Shown: in pieces, positions 23,547 to 31,755 of the stretch | Layout: each line of letters opens with the position of its first letter | Numbering within the stretch: the first letter of the stretch is position 1 | Program-made: the position numbers and the translations under genes | Assembly (NCBI GenBank): GCA_964399345.1 | Contig: CAYNQE010000002.1 | Location: 30,893-94,892 of the forward strand | Direction of reading: 5' to 3' | Origin: UBA2100 sp964399345 | Lineage (GTDB): Bacteria; Patescibacteriota; Minisyncoccia; Phycocordibacterales; UBA2100 | DNA length: 64,000 nucleotides | Notes under the pieces: generated by a model | What the model saw: only the letters and a program-made list of their open reading frames with translations | Told to the model about the DNA's origin: nothing | The model's database searches: none

Positions 23547-23801
23547 ATGAAAACAATTTCAACAACAAATGCACGTAAATCACTCAGTACGATAGTAGAT
23601 TCTGTTAAAACAACAGGCCGATCTGTTGCTATCGGAAGAAGAAACAAGCCAGAAGTTGTTATTTCCCCCTACCCTAATACTTATAATAAGGATGTAAGTG
23701 ATGCAGTTAACCTTGCAGCAGCGTCTGGAACATTCGACTTTCTTTACGACGAACCCGATCTATATAGTGAAAAAGACATCAAATGGCGTTATGAAGCATA
23801 A
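23547..23801 (+). CDS. Phd/YefM-type antitoxin
   Basis: An 84-residue protein starting MKTISTTNARKSLSTIVDSV. The xxISxxxARxxLSxIVDxV opening followed by GRSVAIGRRNKPEVVISP is the Phd/YefM DNA-binding fold. The acidic C terminus (YDEPDLYSEKDIKW) would bind the toxin. The start was set after the palindrome TTGTAC(AAA)ATGTACAA at about 23521-23538, a likely autoregulatory operator. Its end overlaps the toxin gene by 11 bp. Confidence 0.8.
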   Translation: MKTISTTNARKSLSTIVDSVKTTGRSVAIGRRNKPEVVISPYPNTYNKDVSDAVNLAAASGTFDFLYDEPDLYSEKDIKWRYEA

Positions 23802-24114
23802 AAAGGGAGATCTTATATTAGTGGACTTTCCATTTACAGATTTCTCGGGAGAAAAGCGTAGACCAGCTCTTATTATAGGAGTGTCTGGGGATCACGTAGT
23901 TATTGCTTTTATAACTACCAGACGAATAGATAACTCGCATTGGTTTTTATCAATTGAACCAACGCCGAAAAACGGCTTACTAGCTAAATCTTTCGTGCGT
24001 TGTGACAAAATCCTATCGCTTGATATAAAACTTGCACAAAATGCACTAGGAAACACTTCTAAGACTATTACCGACAAAGTAGACGTTAAAATACGGAAGC
24101 TTCTTAAAATATAG
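23791..24114 (+). CDS. MazF/PemK-like endoribonuclease toxin
   Basis: A 107-residue protein reading MKHKKGDLILVDFPFTDFSG then EKRRPALIIGVSGDHVVIAF. GDxVLVxFPFTD and RPALI are the MazF/PemK-fold signatures of mRNA interferases. It follows an overlapping Phd-type antitoxin, a hybrid pairing seen in several phyla. Its stop lies 2 bp from the convergent rpsG stop. Confidence 0.8.
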   Translation: MKHKKGDLILVDFPFTDFSGEKRRPALIIGVSGDHVVIAFITTRRIDNSHWFLSIEPTPKNGLLAKSFVRCDKILSLDIKLAQNALGNTSKTITDKVDVKIRKLLKI

Positions 24115-24116
24115 GG

Positions 24117-24581
24117 TTACCACGCAAAGTGTGCAAAAGCCTTGTTGGCTTCAGCCATCTTGTGAGTGTTAACTTTCTTTGTAAATGCTTCTCCTTCTTC
24201 AACAGATGCCTTCTTTATCTCTTCTGCTAGTCGTTTATACATTTCATTTCCTTTTCCTGACTTGGCTGATGCTACGATCCATCGTAGTGCAAGAGAAAGA
24301 CGTCGCTCTGGACGAACTTCTCGCGGAACCTGGTAGTTAGCACCACCAACACGTCGTGAGCGTACTTCCATTAAAGGAGCTACGTTTTTAATAGCTGTTT
24401 CAAATATAACAAGAGGATCGTCTCCCTTTGCCTTTAGTTCGTCAAAGGCACTGTAAACAATCTTTCGTGCAGTATCCTTCTTTCCTCGCTCCATTATGTA
24501 GTTAATAAGCTTGGTTACTTTAACAGACCCATATACTGAGTCTTCTACAATGTTGTGCTTTTTCTTAAGTGGTCGTCTCAT
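24117..24581 (-). CDS. rpsG: 30S ribosomal protein S7
   Basis: Binds the 3' domain of 16S rRNA. The 154-residue protein opens MRRPLKKKHNIVEDSVYGSV and contains VKVTKLINYIMERGKKDTAR and GGANYQVPREVRPERRLSLA, the family signature. It follows rpsL by 5 bp; unlike in many bacteria, fusA and tuf are not in the same unit. Confidence 0.97.
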   Translation of the reverse strand: MRRPLKKKHNIVEDSVYGSVKVTKLINYIMERGKKDTARKIVYSAFDELKAKGDDPLVIFETAIKNVAPLMEVRSRRVGGANYQVPREVRPERRLSLALRWIVASAKSGKGNEMYKRLAEEIKKASVEEGEAFTKKVNTHKMAEANKAFAHFAW

Positions 24582-24586
24582 ATATA

Positions 24587-25000
24587 TTATTCTGCTTTAG
24601 GCTTAGGGTTTCCGTATTTAGATCGTGCGCTTCGTCGTGCACCAACTCCTTCGGCATCTAGTCGTCCTCGAACAACTGTGTATCGAACACCAATGTCTTT
24701 TACTCGCCCACCTCTGATCATTACAACTGAGTGTTCTTGTAGGTTGTGTCCCATTCCTGGAATGTAGGCTGTAACTTCCATTCCGTTTGTAAGTCGAACA
24801 CGTGCAATCTTACGAATAGCTGAGTTAGGCTTACGTGGAGTCTTTGTAGTTACCTTTACACATACTCCTCTCTTGAATGGAGACGGGTACTTAGACGGCT
24901 TGTTCTTCAAACTATTAAAACCACGACGAAGTGCCACCGTCTTGCTTGTTTTAGCGATGTTTTTTCGTCCTTTTTTTACTAGTTGATTTATTGTTGCCAT
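24587..25000 (-). CDS. rpsL: 30S ribosomal protein S12
   Basis: Decoding-centre protein. The 137 residues include INQLVKKGRKNIAKTSKTVA, TKTPRKPNSAIRKIARVRLT (the conserved streptomycin-site region) and GHNLQEHSVVMIRGGRVKDI. The C-terminal tail is Arg/Ala-rich. The leader has a promoter at 25034-25062 and a start-proximal hairpin. Confidence 0.97.
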   Translation of the reverse strand: MATINQLVKKGRKNIAKTSKTVALRRGFNSLKNKPSKYPSPFKRGVCVKVTTKTPRKPNSAIRKIARVRLTNGMEVTAYIPGMGHNLQEHSVVMIRGGRVKDIGVRYTVVRGRLDAEGVGARRSARSKYGNPKPKAE

Positions 25001-25005
25001 AATGC

Positions 25006-25062
25006 AAAAGCCGCCTCTCTGGGCAGTGGCAAAAATATACTACGGTGCGGAGATAAAAGCAA
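25006..25062 (-). promoter_or_regulatory. rpsL promoter with start-proximal stem-loop
   Basis: Minus strand TTGCTT (25057-25062), 17 bp, TATATT (25034-25039). The predicted transcript starts near 25027 and at once forms CTGCC/GGCGG with a 6-nt loop followed by CTTTTG; the start codon is 7 nt further on. Confidence 0.6.
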
Positions 25063-25065
25063 CAG

Positions 25066-26025
25066 CTATGCTGCCCTTTTTATAGGACTATTCGCTGGAA
25101 CTTTTTCAATAGCTCTACGAAGTTCTTCCTTATCCAATATCCTACCTACCTGCTCTGAAACTTCTGGATCATTTATAAGATTCTTTATATCCATAATGTA
25201 TCCTCTCTCCATTGTGTCATTCAAAACCTCTACTTTCTCATTTTCTGGAACAGGCTTATCCTCTAACGAAGGTACCAGATCCTTTTTCTCTACAACCAAA
25301 GGCTCTAATGGTTTTATTGATCCTGCAACTCCATCAAACTGCCTAGCCTTCGGAACCATTGGTGCATCTTTTTGCATCTGCACAAGCCCTTTGTGGTACT
25401 CCTTGTCAGTAATCAAACCTTCTGCCTTCTTTCTCCTCTCCTCTTTAGCTCTTGGGTCCGTATCTAAAATAATATTCTGAGACATTTCTTCTTTTGGTAA
25501 ATCTTCTTCTACTGCATCCACTACGTCTTCGATAATATCCATTGCGGAATCATCTTTTGTGGCCGCTGCCATTTTTATCCTTTCATCTAAAGAAGTCCCC
25601 TCCCTAACATTTGCCTTGATTTCAGGAGCTTTATTCAAATTTGCTGGAATAATTTCAGCTGGTATCTCTTGAGGTTCTGCAAAAATATCCTCAGAAACCT
25701 TTGGTTCCTCTTTAGCCTTACTCATACTAAGAGCGTTTGGGGTATTCTCATCCACAGGAACCTCCTCTCTATATTTATCAAGCGTTGGCATAGATTGCTC
25801 AACTATTTGTGTAGGAGCTTCTTTCATTTTTGGCTCAGGCGTCGATTCTGCCATTGGAGCAGAGTTAGCAACCGGAGTATCATCCGTCATGCTAGCCATT
25901 GCAGCCTCAACTGGATCCACTTCTGCAGCTCTTCCTTTTATACGTGCTTCGACGTCTGCTAATCTGCCGACAGCTTTGTCCATTCCAGTTTCCTTTTTTG
26001 GTTTTCTTTTTAAAAATTCCAACAT
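25066..26025 (-). CDS. Acidic, largely disordered protein, unknown
   Basis: A 319-residue protein with no membrane segment. It opens MLEFLKRKPKKETGMDKAVG and is then rich in Glu, Pro, Ala and Lys with few aromatic residues until the C-terminal 45 residues, which look folded (YIMDIKNLINDPEVSEQVGR, then ILDKEELRRAIEKVPAN). It starts 3 bp after the site-2 protease gene, so the pair are probably cotranscribed. I do not recognise a family; it may be a scaffold or an adaptor. Confidence 0.7.
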   Translation of the reverse strand: MLEFLKRKPKKETGMDKAVGRLADVEARIKGRAAEVDPVEAAMASMTDDTPVANSAPMAESTPEPKMKEAPTQIVEQSMPTLDKYREEVPVDENTPNALSMSKAKEEPKVSEDIFAEPQEIPAEIIPANLNKAPEIKANVREGTSLDERIKMAAATKDDSAMDIIEDVVDAVEEDLPKEEMSQNIILDTDPRAKEERRKKAEGLITDKEYHKGLVQMQKDAPMVPKARQFDGVAGSIKPLEPLVVEKKDLVPSLEDKPVPENEKVEVLNDTMERGYIMDIKNLINDPEVSEQVGRILDKEELRRAIEKVPANSPIKRAA

Positions 26026-26028
26026 ACT

Positions 26029-26655
26029 TTAAGCACCCACGATTAAATGAGTAAGGTAGGAAATGAATGAAAAGAAGTACGGACCGAAAATCATTAGCGT
26101 TAGGATTATAATCCCGAACCCTAAGAAAATATTATGCTCCAACAAACCACGCAGCTGATCATATTTAAGTGCTAAGTTTCTAGGTAATATTTGTGAGAAT
26201 ATTTTCGATCCATCAAGAGGTGGAATTGGGATAAGATTAAATACTGCAAGAAGTACGTTTAAAAATACAATTGAAACGGCGAGCCCTGATGCATTTTCTG
26301 GAATTATTCCCATCTGTAAAAGAAGTCCAAAAACCAATGCTATTAATATGTTTGATGCGGGTCCTGCTATTGCTACTATAGACTCCCCCCATATTCCTCC
26401 CTTCCTTAAGTTGTATGGATTGTACGGAACTGGCTTTGCCCATCCAAATAGAAACGGTGAGCCTGAAATAGCTAAAATCGCTGGCAAAATGACTGAGCCC
26501 ATGGGATCAACGTGACTTATTGGATTTAGTGTTAATCTTCCTGCCAGTTTTGCAGTTGGATCCCCCAGCCAATTAGCAGCAAAGCCATGAGAAACCTCAT
26601 GGATAACGACTGATACTACTAATATTGCGATAAGAAAAATAATGTCTACGCCCAT
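26029..26655 (-). CDS. Site-2 protease family (M50) membrane metalloprotease
   Basis: Intramembrane zinc protease of 208 residues. The HExxH motif is HEVSHG near residues 19-24 in the first helix, and the third metal ligand is the Asp of NLIPIPPLDGS near 150. AGPASNILIAL in between is also typical. There is no PDZ domain, which places it in the short, rhomboid-like M50 subfamily common in Patescibacteria. It precedes the acidic protein gene by 3 bp. Confidence 0.88.
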   Translation of the reverse strand: MGVDIIFLIAILVVSVVIHEVSHGFAANWLGDPTAKLAGRLTLNPISHVDPMGSVILPAILAISGSPFLFGWAKPVPYNPYNLRKGGIWGESIVAIAGPASNILIALVFGLLLQMGIIPENASGLAVSIVFLNVLLAVFNLIPIPPLDGSKIFSQILPRNLALKYDQLRGLLEHNIFLGFGIIILTLMIFGPYFFSFISYLTHLIVGA

Positions 26656-26742
26656 AAGGTTTAGATTTAAAAATTAAGGTTAATTTCCACTAAGACAATT
26701 ATATTGCCTTCCCTAATCATTAATGTTAGCATGCCCCACTAT

Positions 26743-26985
26743 ATGGCAAAGGAATGCATGGTGACAGGAAAAAAATCTCAAGTAGGAGGACGCTACAGTA
26801 ACCGTACGCGTGCTACGGAATTTAACAGTGGAGGAAAGAAAAGGAGGTTTGTTAACCTACAAAAGAAAACTCTATACATTCCTGAACTTGCAAAAAGCAT
26901 AACTATTAAAGTTTCAACAAAAGCTCTTAAAACTATCAACAAGAACGGAGCATACAAGACACTCAAGAAGACAGGAATGATTTAA
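26743..26985 (+). CDS. rpmB: 50S ribosomal protein L28
   Basis: Large-subunit protein. The start MAKECMVTGKKSQVGGRYSN is chosen as the conserved opening; upstream in-frame codons are leader. GKKRRFVNLQKKTLYIPELA and ITIKVSTKALKTINKNGAYK complete the family pattern. Length is 80 residues. A strong terminator follows. Confidence 0.93.
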   Translation: MAKECMVTGKKSQVGGRYSNRTRATEFNSGGKKRRFVNLQKKTLYIPELAKSITIKVSTKALKTINKNGAYKTLKKTGMI

Positions 26986-26995
26986 AGGCAAGGGG

Positions 26996-27023
26996 AAAGG
27001 CCAAGCATTGCTGCTTGGCCTTT
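26996..27023 (+). terminator. Terminator after rpmB
   Basis: AAAGGCCAAGCA / TGCTTGGCCTTT with a 4-nt loop, then TCTATTT. It also faces the minus-strand gene ending at 27032. Confidence 0.85.
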
Positions 27024-27031
27024 TCTATTTG

Positions 27032-27259
27032 CTACCCGTCCTTCAGATCTTTTTGCAGAATCTGGAAAACGGCTGTTCTCGCGCCACGATATTGTGGGCG
27101 AGGAGTATCCTTATTTGGTACAAGTACCAAAATTGCCGGACGGGGCTTGGGACGGATCTTTGAAAGATCCGATGTGCCTAGTGAAGTGGCAAAAACGGCC
27201 ACACCAAATGCAAGGCAAGACAAGCTTGCCACGATACCCAGTGAAAAAAGTGCTCTCAT
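27032..27259 (-). CDS. Small exported or membrane-anchored orphan protein
   Basis: A 75-residue protein starting MRALFSLGIVASLSCLAFGV, a signal-anchor or signal peptide of about 25 residues, followed by a basic soluble tail (SKIRPKPRPAILVLVPNKDT). GAGGAG lies eight bases before the ATG, a strong Shine-Dalgarno. G+C is higher than for neighbours. It ends at the bidirectional terminator. No family recognised. Confidence 0.55.
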   Translation of the reverse strand: MRALFSLGIVASLSCLAFGVAVFATSLGTSDLSKIRPKPRPAILVLVPNKDTPRPQYRGARTAVFQILQKDLKDG

Positions 27260-27319
27260 TTCTCTTCTCCTCAATTTCCCGCTCCTTCATGGGCGAGTTG
27301 TACAGAATATGCTACCACT

Positions 27320-28165
27320 CTACCTGCCTCTTGTCAAGGTCTGCCCATCTGACTTGAATACCACACTTCCCTTCAGGCACGTATCTATAGTATCAACACC
27401 AAAGTCTTTAAATGTTTGAACGACTTCCTCACTTGGATGTCCGTAACTATTATCACACCCTCTTGAAAAGACTGTGTACTGGGGATCAGTAAATCCCACA
27501 AATAGAGCGTCACTTGAAGTCTTTGATCCGTGGTGGCCTGCTTTTAGAACATCCGCCTTTAATTCGTCCGGGTTAAGACTAATTAAATATTTCTCTATGT
27601 GTTTAGGAGAGTCTCCAGTTAAGAGAAAAGCATTCTCTCCATAGTTAACTTTTAAAATTATAGAGGCCGCATTACTCTCAAATTCTTCCACATCTCTATC
27701 AGGAAATAGGATTGAGATGTTCACTCCATCACCAAAATCATAGACCTGACCACGCCGAGCTAAAATTTCATTGGCGTTTTCTTTTTCTAATTCACGAAAA
27801 AGCGCTTTCATAACAGGAGTGTCGTGTAATACCCCTGGAGAAACGAAAGTCTCCACATTAAATCTCTTTAAGACCTCGACTAGCCCTGCTATATGGTCTG
27901 CATCTGGGTGTGTTGCGATCACAACATCTATTCTTCTGTCCCAAAAAGACATCGACTTGGATAACTCTTTTAAAACCGTGTTGTCTCTGCCGCCGTCGAT
28001 AAGGATTTGTCTGCCTGAAGGGGTTTCAACCAATATTGAATCGCCCTGTCCTACATCTAGGAAGGTAACCGTTAAGTCATTAGAAGTGGCATTGATAACA
28101 GGAGTCCATATTGTTATCACTACAAAAAGAAGTAGAAAAAGAAGTGTGTATGGTTTGCTTAACAT
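27320..28165 (-). CDS. Free-standing ComEC-type metallo-beta-lactamase-fold hydrolase
   Basis: A 281-residue protein with an N-terminal hydrophobic segment (about 5-24) that would export or anchor it. VTFLDVGQGDSILVETPSGR, then THPDADHIAGL (the HxDH metal motif with Pro replacing Ala/Ser), LLTGDSP and KAGHHGSKTSS, are the hallmarks of the ComEC C-terminal nuclease-like domain. The ComEC channel domain itself is encoded separately at 28882-30285, with sodB on the other strand between them. A role in DNA uptake is likely by family; substrate is not shown. Confidence 0.85.
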   Translation of the reverse strand: MLSKPYTLLFLLLFVVITIWTPVINATSNDLTVTFLDVGQGDSILVETPSGRQILIDGGRDNTVLKELSKSMSFWDRRIDVVIATHPDADHIAGLVEVLKRFNVETFVSPGVLHDTPVMKALFRELEKENANEILARRGQVYDFGDGVNISILFPDRDVEEFESNAASIILKVNYGENAFLLTGDSPKHIEKYLISLNPDELKADVLKAGHHGSKTSSDALFVGFTDPQYTVFSRGCDNSYGHPSEEVVQTFKDFGVDTIDTCLKGSVVFKSDGQTLTRGR

Positions 28166-28203
28166 TTGGTACACTATATCAACTAATACAATAAAAAATA
28201 TTT

Positions 28204-28785
28204 ATGAAATACGAAGCACAAACTTTTAACGTTCCAGAAATGGAAGGAATATCCAAAGAGCAAATAGACATGCACCTTGGTCTATACAACGGATATGTAA
28301 CACATATTAATGTCCTAAGAGATCAAATAGCATCTCTTGATTCTGAGAAAGATAAATTCGCAATCGAATCAGTTCGAAGACGAATGGGGTTTGAATTTAA
28401 CGGAATGCGAATGCATGAATTCTATTTCCCACAATTTGAAGGTGGAGCAACAGATGAACCAAGAGAGACACCATTAGGAGAAGCACTTTCTGAAAAATAC
28501 GGTTCCTGGGATGAATTCATTACACACTTTAAAAGTGTAGGGATGAGTAGGGGTAGCGGTTGGACCGTACTTTCATGGGACAAGAAAGTAAACACTCCTC
28601 ACGTTACATGGACGACTGATCACGAACTAGGGACTCTTGCTGATGTTGAAGTGCTTCTTGCTATGGACATGTGGGAACACGCCTACATGGTTGACTATCT
28701 TCCAGCTGAAAAAGGAAAGCATGTTGAAGCGTTTCTAAAGAACCTTAATTGGAGCGTTATAACGGGTCGTTTTGACTCAATTTAA
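28204..28785 (+). CDS. sodB: Iron/manganese superoxide dismutase
   Basis: Converts superoxide to peroxide and oxygen. The 193-residue protein keeps the C-terminal signature DMWEHAYMVDY (Asp and His ligands) and SRGSGWTVLSWDKK. His ligands in the N-terminal half are HLGLYNGYVTHIN and NGMRMHEFYF. The usual NxxxxWNHxFFW is diverged to FNGMRMHEFYFPQF. It has its own leader, on the plus strand between two parts of a split ComEC system. Confidence 0.9.
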   Translation: MKYEAQTFNVPEMEGISKEQIDMHLGLYNGYVTHINVLRDQIASLDSEKDKFAIESVRRRMGFEFNGMRMHEFYFPQFEGGATDEPRETPLGEALSEKYGSWDEFITHFKSVGMSRGSGWTVLSWDKKVNTPHVTWTTDHELGTLADVEVLLAMDMWEHAYMVDYLPAEKGKHVEAFLKNLNWSVITGRFDSI

Positions 28786-28824
28786 CCCCTTAAAACTGGG
28801 TGCCATTTTAGGGTGAGATAACTC

Positions 28825-28898
28825 TTGACATATATAGGGGGTTTGGTATTCGCGTCTCCATACTAATTAAACAGACAGCCCCTAAAAAGGCTGCCTGT
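28825..28898 (+). promoter_or_regulatory. Consensus promoter followed closely by terminator
   Basis: TTGACA (28825-28830), 16 bp, TATTCG, and then within about 20 bp the hairpin CAGACAGCC/GGCTGCCTG (28872-28897) followed by TTTT. The hairpin would serve sodB and overlaps the comEC stop. The promoter appears to drive only a very short RNA. Confidence 0.4.
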
Positions 28899-30285
28899 TT
28901 TCATTTGCCCACCACCACAGAAGCAAATACATAACTACAATATACAAAAAAGAAATTTCTGGAATTTTAACTGTTGCAAATGAGAGAGATGAAAACGATT
29001 CCACTATAAATATTACGTAGCGAAGAAGAATTTCAGAAAAATACGCAAAGACCATAGCTAACACTCCACTAAACATTCCAACAACCCCTGTTAAAAACAC
29101 TCCGAGCATCGCAAGAGGGATAATTGGGAGAGTAATTAGGTTAACAATTAGTGCAACTACCGAAACTTCCCCCATCATATATATAAGAAGAGGAAGAACT
29201 GCTATTTGAGTAGTGATTGATGCTGCTGTTAACTCCCTTAATGCAAACTTATCAGTTACAAACTCAAGATACGGCAATATTATCGGCGTACCAACTAGCA
29301 ATCCAAGAGTAGCAACAAAGCTTAACTGGAATGAAGGATCAAATATCAATAAATAGGGGTTCCACAACAACATCAAGAATGCTGCTATAAACAACGCATG
29401 GAGTGCGTCGTAACTTCTTCCAACCATTACACCTAACGCTCCAATAGTTCCCATCAAGGCAGCTCGAACAACGGTAGAAGACGCCCCTACAAATATAGTG
29501 AAGAGTACTACTACCAAAATGGAAGCGAGGGCCCTCCATTTTGGAGGTAGAAATATTAAAACAGCAGAAATTGCCATTACTATAATTGCTATGTTGTATC
29601 CTGAGAGAACAACAATATGAATCAATCCAGTTCTACGGAAATCTTTAGTTAGCTCTTCTCCTAATGAGCGCTGTTCACCAACCGTGATTCCTCCGGCGAG
29701 TGCTGCGTATGGTTCTCTAATGTTTTCTTTAAGCGAATTTAAATACCTACCCTTTAAAGAAAGAAGTGCTCCCACAAAAGTTTTCTCACTTGAAACTATT
29801 TCTATCTCAGGAAAAGGGCTAATTAAACTCACTCCGCTTTTTGCTAAATATCCACGATAGTTAAACACCCTCCCACCTTCCCCTTCAAAGTTTTCTACCG
29901 ATTCTAAGTCTCCTGTAAAAATAACTTCATCCTGATAGGAAAACTTTTGATATGAATCTGCTCGAACCAAAATCTTTTCTTCTTCAACTAAAACAAATAG
30001 GTTCGTATAGCTGCCACGAACATCTGGCTCACTAACTATGACACCAGTGTATGAATCACTACTTTTTAATACATCACCTATAGGAGATGCCATATGCATT
30101 CTTAGAACTCCAAACGAAAAGGAGAGTACCACTATTAAAAATAGTATTTTGTTCTTTTTTATTAAAAGTGAAACTAAACTAAGGGTGAGTAATAAAAAAA
30201 GAAAACTCCATCCAAAATCATGGAAGGAGCGGAGTGCAATTCCCAAAGAAAGTGCTAACAAACTGATTAGCACATACCTTTGCAT
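28882..30285 (-). CDS. comEC: ComEC/Rec2 DNA-uptake channel protein
   Basis: Proposed inner-membrane channel for incoming single-stranded DNA. The 467-residue protein has two or three N-terminal helices, an OB-like extracytoplasmic region (SDSYTGVIVSEPDVRGSYTN and onwards, about residues 75-165) and the multi-helix competence domain with GITVGEQRSLGEELTKDFRR and TGLIHIVVLSGYNIAIIVMA. It lacks the C-terminal beta-lactamase domain, which is a separate gene at 27320-28165. It precedes nothing on its strand before the terminator; rnhA lies 2 bp upstream. Confidence 0.9.
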   Translation of the reverse strand: MQRYVLISLLALSLGIALRSFHDFGWSFLFLLLTLSLVSLLIKKNKILFLIVVLSFSFGVLRMHMASPIGDVLKSSDSYTGVIVSEPDVRGSYTNLFVLVEEEKILVRADSYQKFSYQDEVIFTGDLESVENFEGEGGRVFNYRGYLAKSGVSLISPFPEIEIVSSEKTFVGALLSLKGRYLNSLKENIREPYAALAGGITVGEQRSLGEELTKDFRRTGLIHIVVLSGYNIAIIVMAISAVLIFLPPKWRALASILVVVLFTIFVGASSTVVRAALMGTIGALGVMVGRSYDALHALFIAAFLMLLWNPYLLIFDPSFQLSFVATLGLLVGTPIILPYLEFVTDKFALRELTAASITTQIAVLPLLIYMMGEVSVVALIVNLITLPIIPLAMLGVFLTGVVGMFSGVLAMVFAYFSEILLRYVIFIVESFSSLSFATVKIPEISFLYIVVMYLLLWWWANENRQPF

Positions 30286-30287
30286 AT

Positions 30288-30692
30288 TTATCTATTATCT
30301 ATCGCTTCATTTGCAAGTCTGTCCGCGTATGTATTTTTCTCTCGAGGAACGTGAACGTAAATAACGCTTTCAAAATCTTTTAAAATTTCCGTAACTTTTC
30401 TGTGCTGCTCTCGTATAGTATCTGATTTAATCTTCCAGTTTCCACTGAGTTGCTCTGCAACTAACTTACTATCTAAACGAATCTCTATTTCTCTATCCAT
30501 AAGGTTTAACTCATGTGCTTTTTCTAAAACTTGGGCTACAGCTTCGTATTCCGCCCAGTTATTAGTCTGTTCACCAAGGAAATTTCGTAATTCCGCCAAG
30601 ACTTTTTCTCCATCAAAAATAACCGCACCAACTGCGGCTAATCCCGGGTTCCCACGGGATGCTCCATCTGTATAAATTATTATTTTTTCCAT
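30288..30692 (-). CDS. rnhA: Ribonuclease H
   Basis: Degrades the RNA strand of RNA-DNA hybrids. The 134-residue protein shows YTDGASRGNPGLAAVGAV (first Asp), NWAEYEAVAQVLEKA (Glu) and IRLDSKLVAEQL (second Asp), then REKNTYADRLANEA with the last Asp, a complete D-E-D-D set. It has no hybrid-binding domain. It overlaps the upstream membrane protein gene by one base and lies 2 bp before comEC. Confidence 0.92.
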   Translation of the reverse strand: MEKIIIYTDGASRGNPGLAAVGAVIFDGEKVLAELRNFLGEQTNNWAEYEAVAQVLEKAHELNLMDREIEIRLDSKLVAEQLSGNWKIKSDTIREQHRKVTEILKDFESVIYVHVPREKNTYADRLANEAIDNR

Positions 30693-31725
30693 TACTCTCC
30701 TGCCCCAAGGTCTAATCCAAACTCACAATAGAACCCGTCAATATCTTCTATCGCTTCAAAGGTTGTGCAGATCTCATAGTCTACACCTCCTGCTAGCATT
30801 GTATAGGCATAATGTTCTTTCGTACTTGGATCCTTTGGCAAAGAGCTGATATATCCTGGTGTTAAATCTCTCTGATTCTCAGGATAAAATCCTTTATCAT
30901 CAAAATATACTGAAGCTGCTGCTTTTATCTCTTTTAGATGAGTAACCCTCTGTATATCTCTGCCCTCAGCGCTTCCCCTCTCTGAAGTCCCACCAAACGC
31001 AAGAACAAGTAATGTGGCAAAGACAAATAGAAGAGCGATTGTAACTGATGCAAACATTTTTGAAGGTGCGCCAAGTTCTATTCCTTTCTCCTTCTGAGGA
31101 TTAAGCAACCATCTATATACATGAACGGTAGCAAGCCCTGAAACTGGAATAGTTACCAAGAGACCTACCCCAAAAGCAAGGGCTCCGAGTATGTTTACAA
31201 AAAAGATTAACAATCCGAAGATAAGAAGATTCCACCTGTGTCCGTTGGTTATATTTAAACTCTCTTTCATAGCCTCCACCGGCCCCATGTCACGATCTAT
31301 AACTAAATATGCTGCAAATGAAAGCCCTATAATTGCAATAATTCCTGGAATAATAAACAAAGCAAAACCAATTATTACAACAATCAAAATTAGAATTGTC
31401 ATTACAAGATAATTGAAAAACAAGTGAAATGGTTCAAACAAATCTGTGTAATCGGTGTCCACTTCGTCGTACACCCTTAGAAGTATTAGTGTCATTCCCA
31501 TACCAAGAACAATTTGTACTGCAAAATCAAATAGATTTACAATGGAAGAGTCTGGTAGTAGTGGGAGTACTTTTANNNNNNNNNNCTACCAGCGTTGTCT
31601 GCCATATACCCAACTACAGCTGAAATAACAGTTGTAATAACAAAAAGACCTACAAGAAATAGTGGTCTTTCTTTAAATCTATTCCATCCATACAAAAGGG
31701 CTTCCTTTTTAGAGAACGTATTCAT
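30692..31725 (-). CDS. Membrane protein with pilin-like C terminus, broken by assembly gap
   Basis: The start MNTFSKKEALLYGWNRFKER at 31725 and the body down to 30692 belong to one gene; ten N at 31576-31585 hide part of it, so its true length is unknown. About five transmembrane segments are followed by a soluble domain resembling type II pseudopilins (RVTHLKEIKAAASVYFDDKG, FYPENQRDLTPGYISSLPKD). The N-terminal part resembles DUF-type membrane proteins common in Patescibacteria. Function unknown. Confidence 0.7.
31576..31585. other. Ten-N scaffold gap
   Basis: A run of exactly ten N marks a join of unknown length between two contigs. It lies inside the membrane protein gene at 30692-31725. 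The reading frame on both sides is consistent with one gene. Confidence 0.98.
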
Positions 31726-31755
31726 ATCTACATAATACCCTACGAGAAAAGTCTC

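Noticed and set aside
31429..31623. Plus-strand frame running through the N gap
   Set aside because: It crosses unknown bases and is opposite a membrane protein whose frame is consistent on both sides of the gap.
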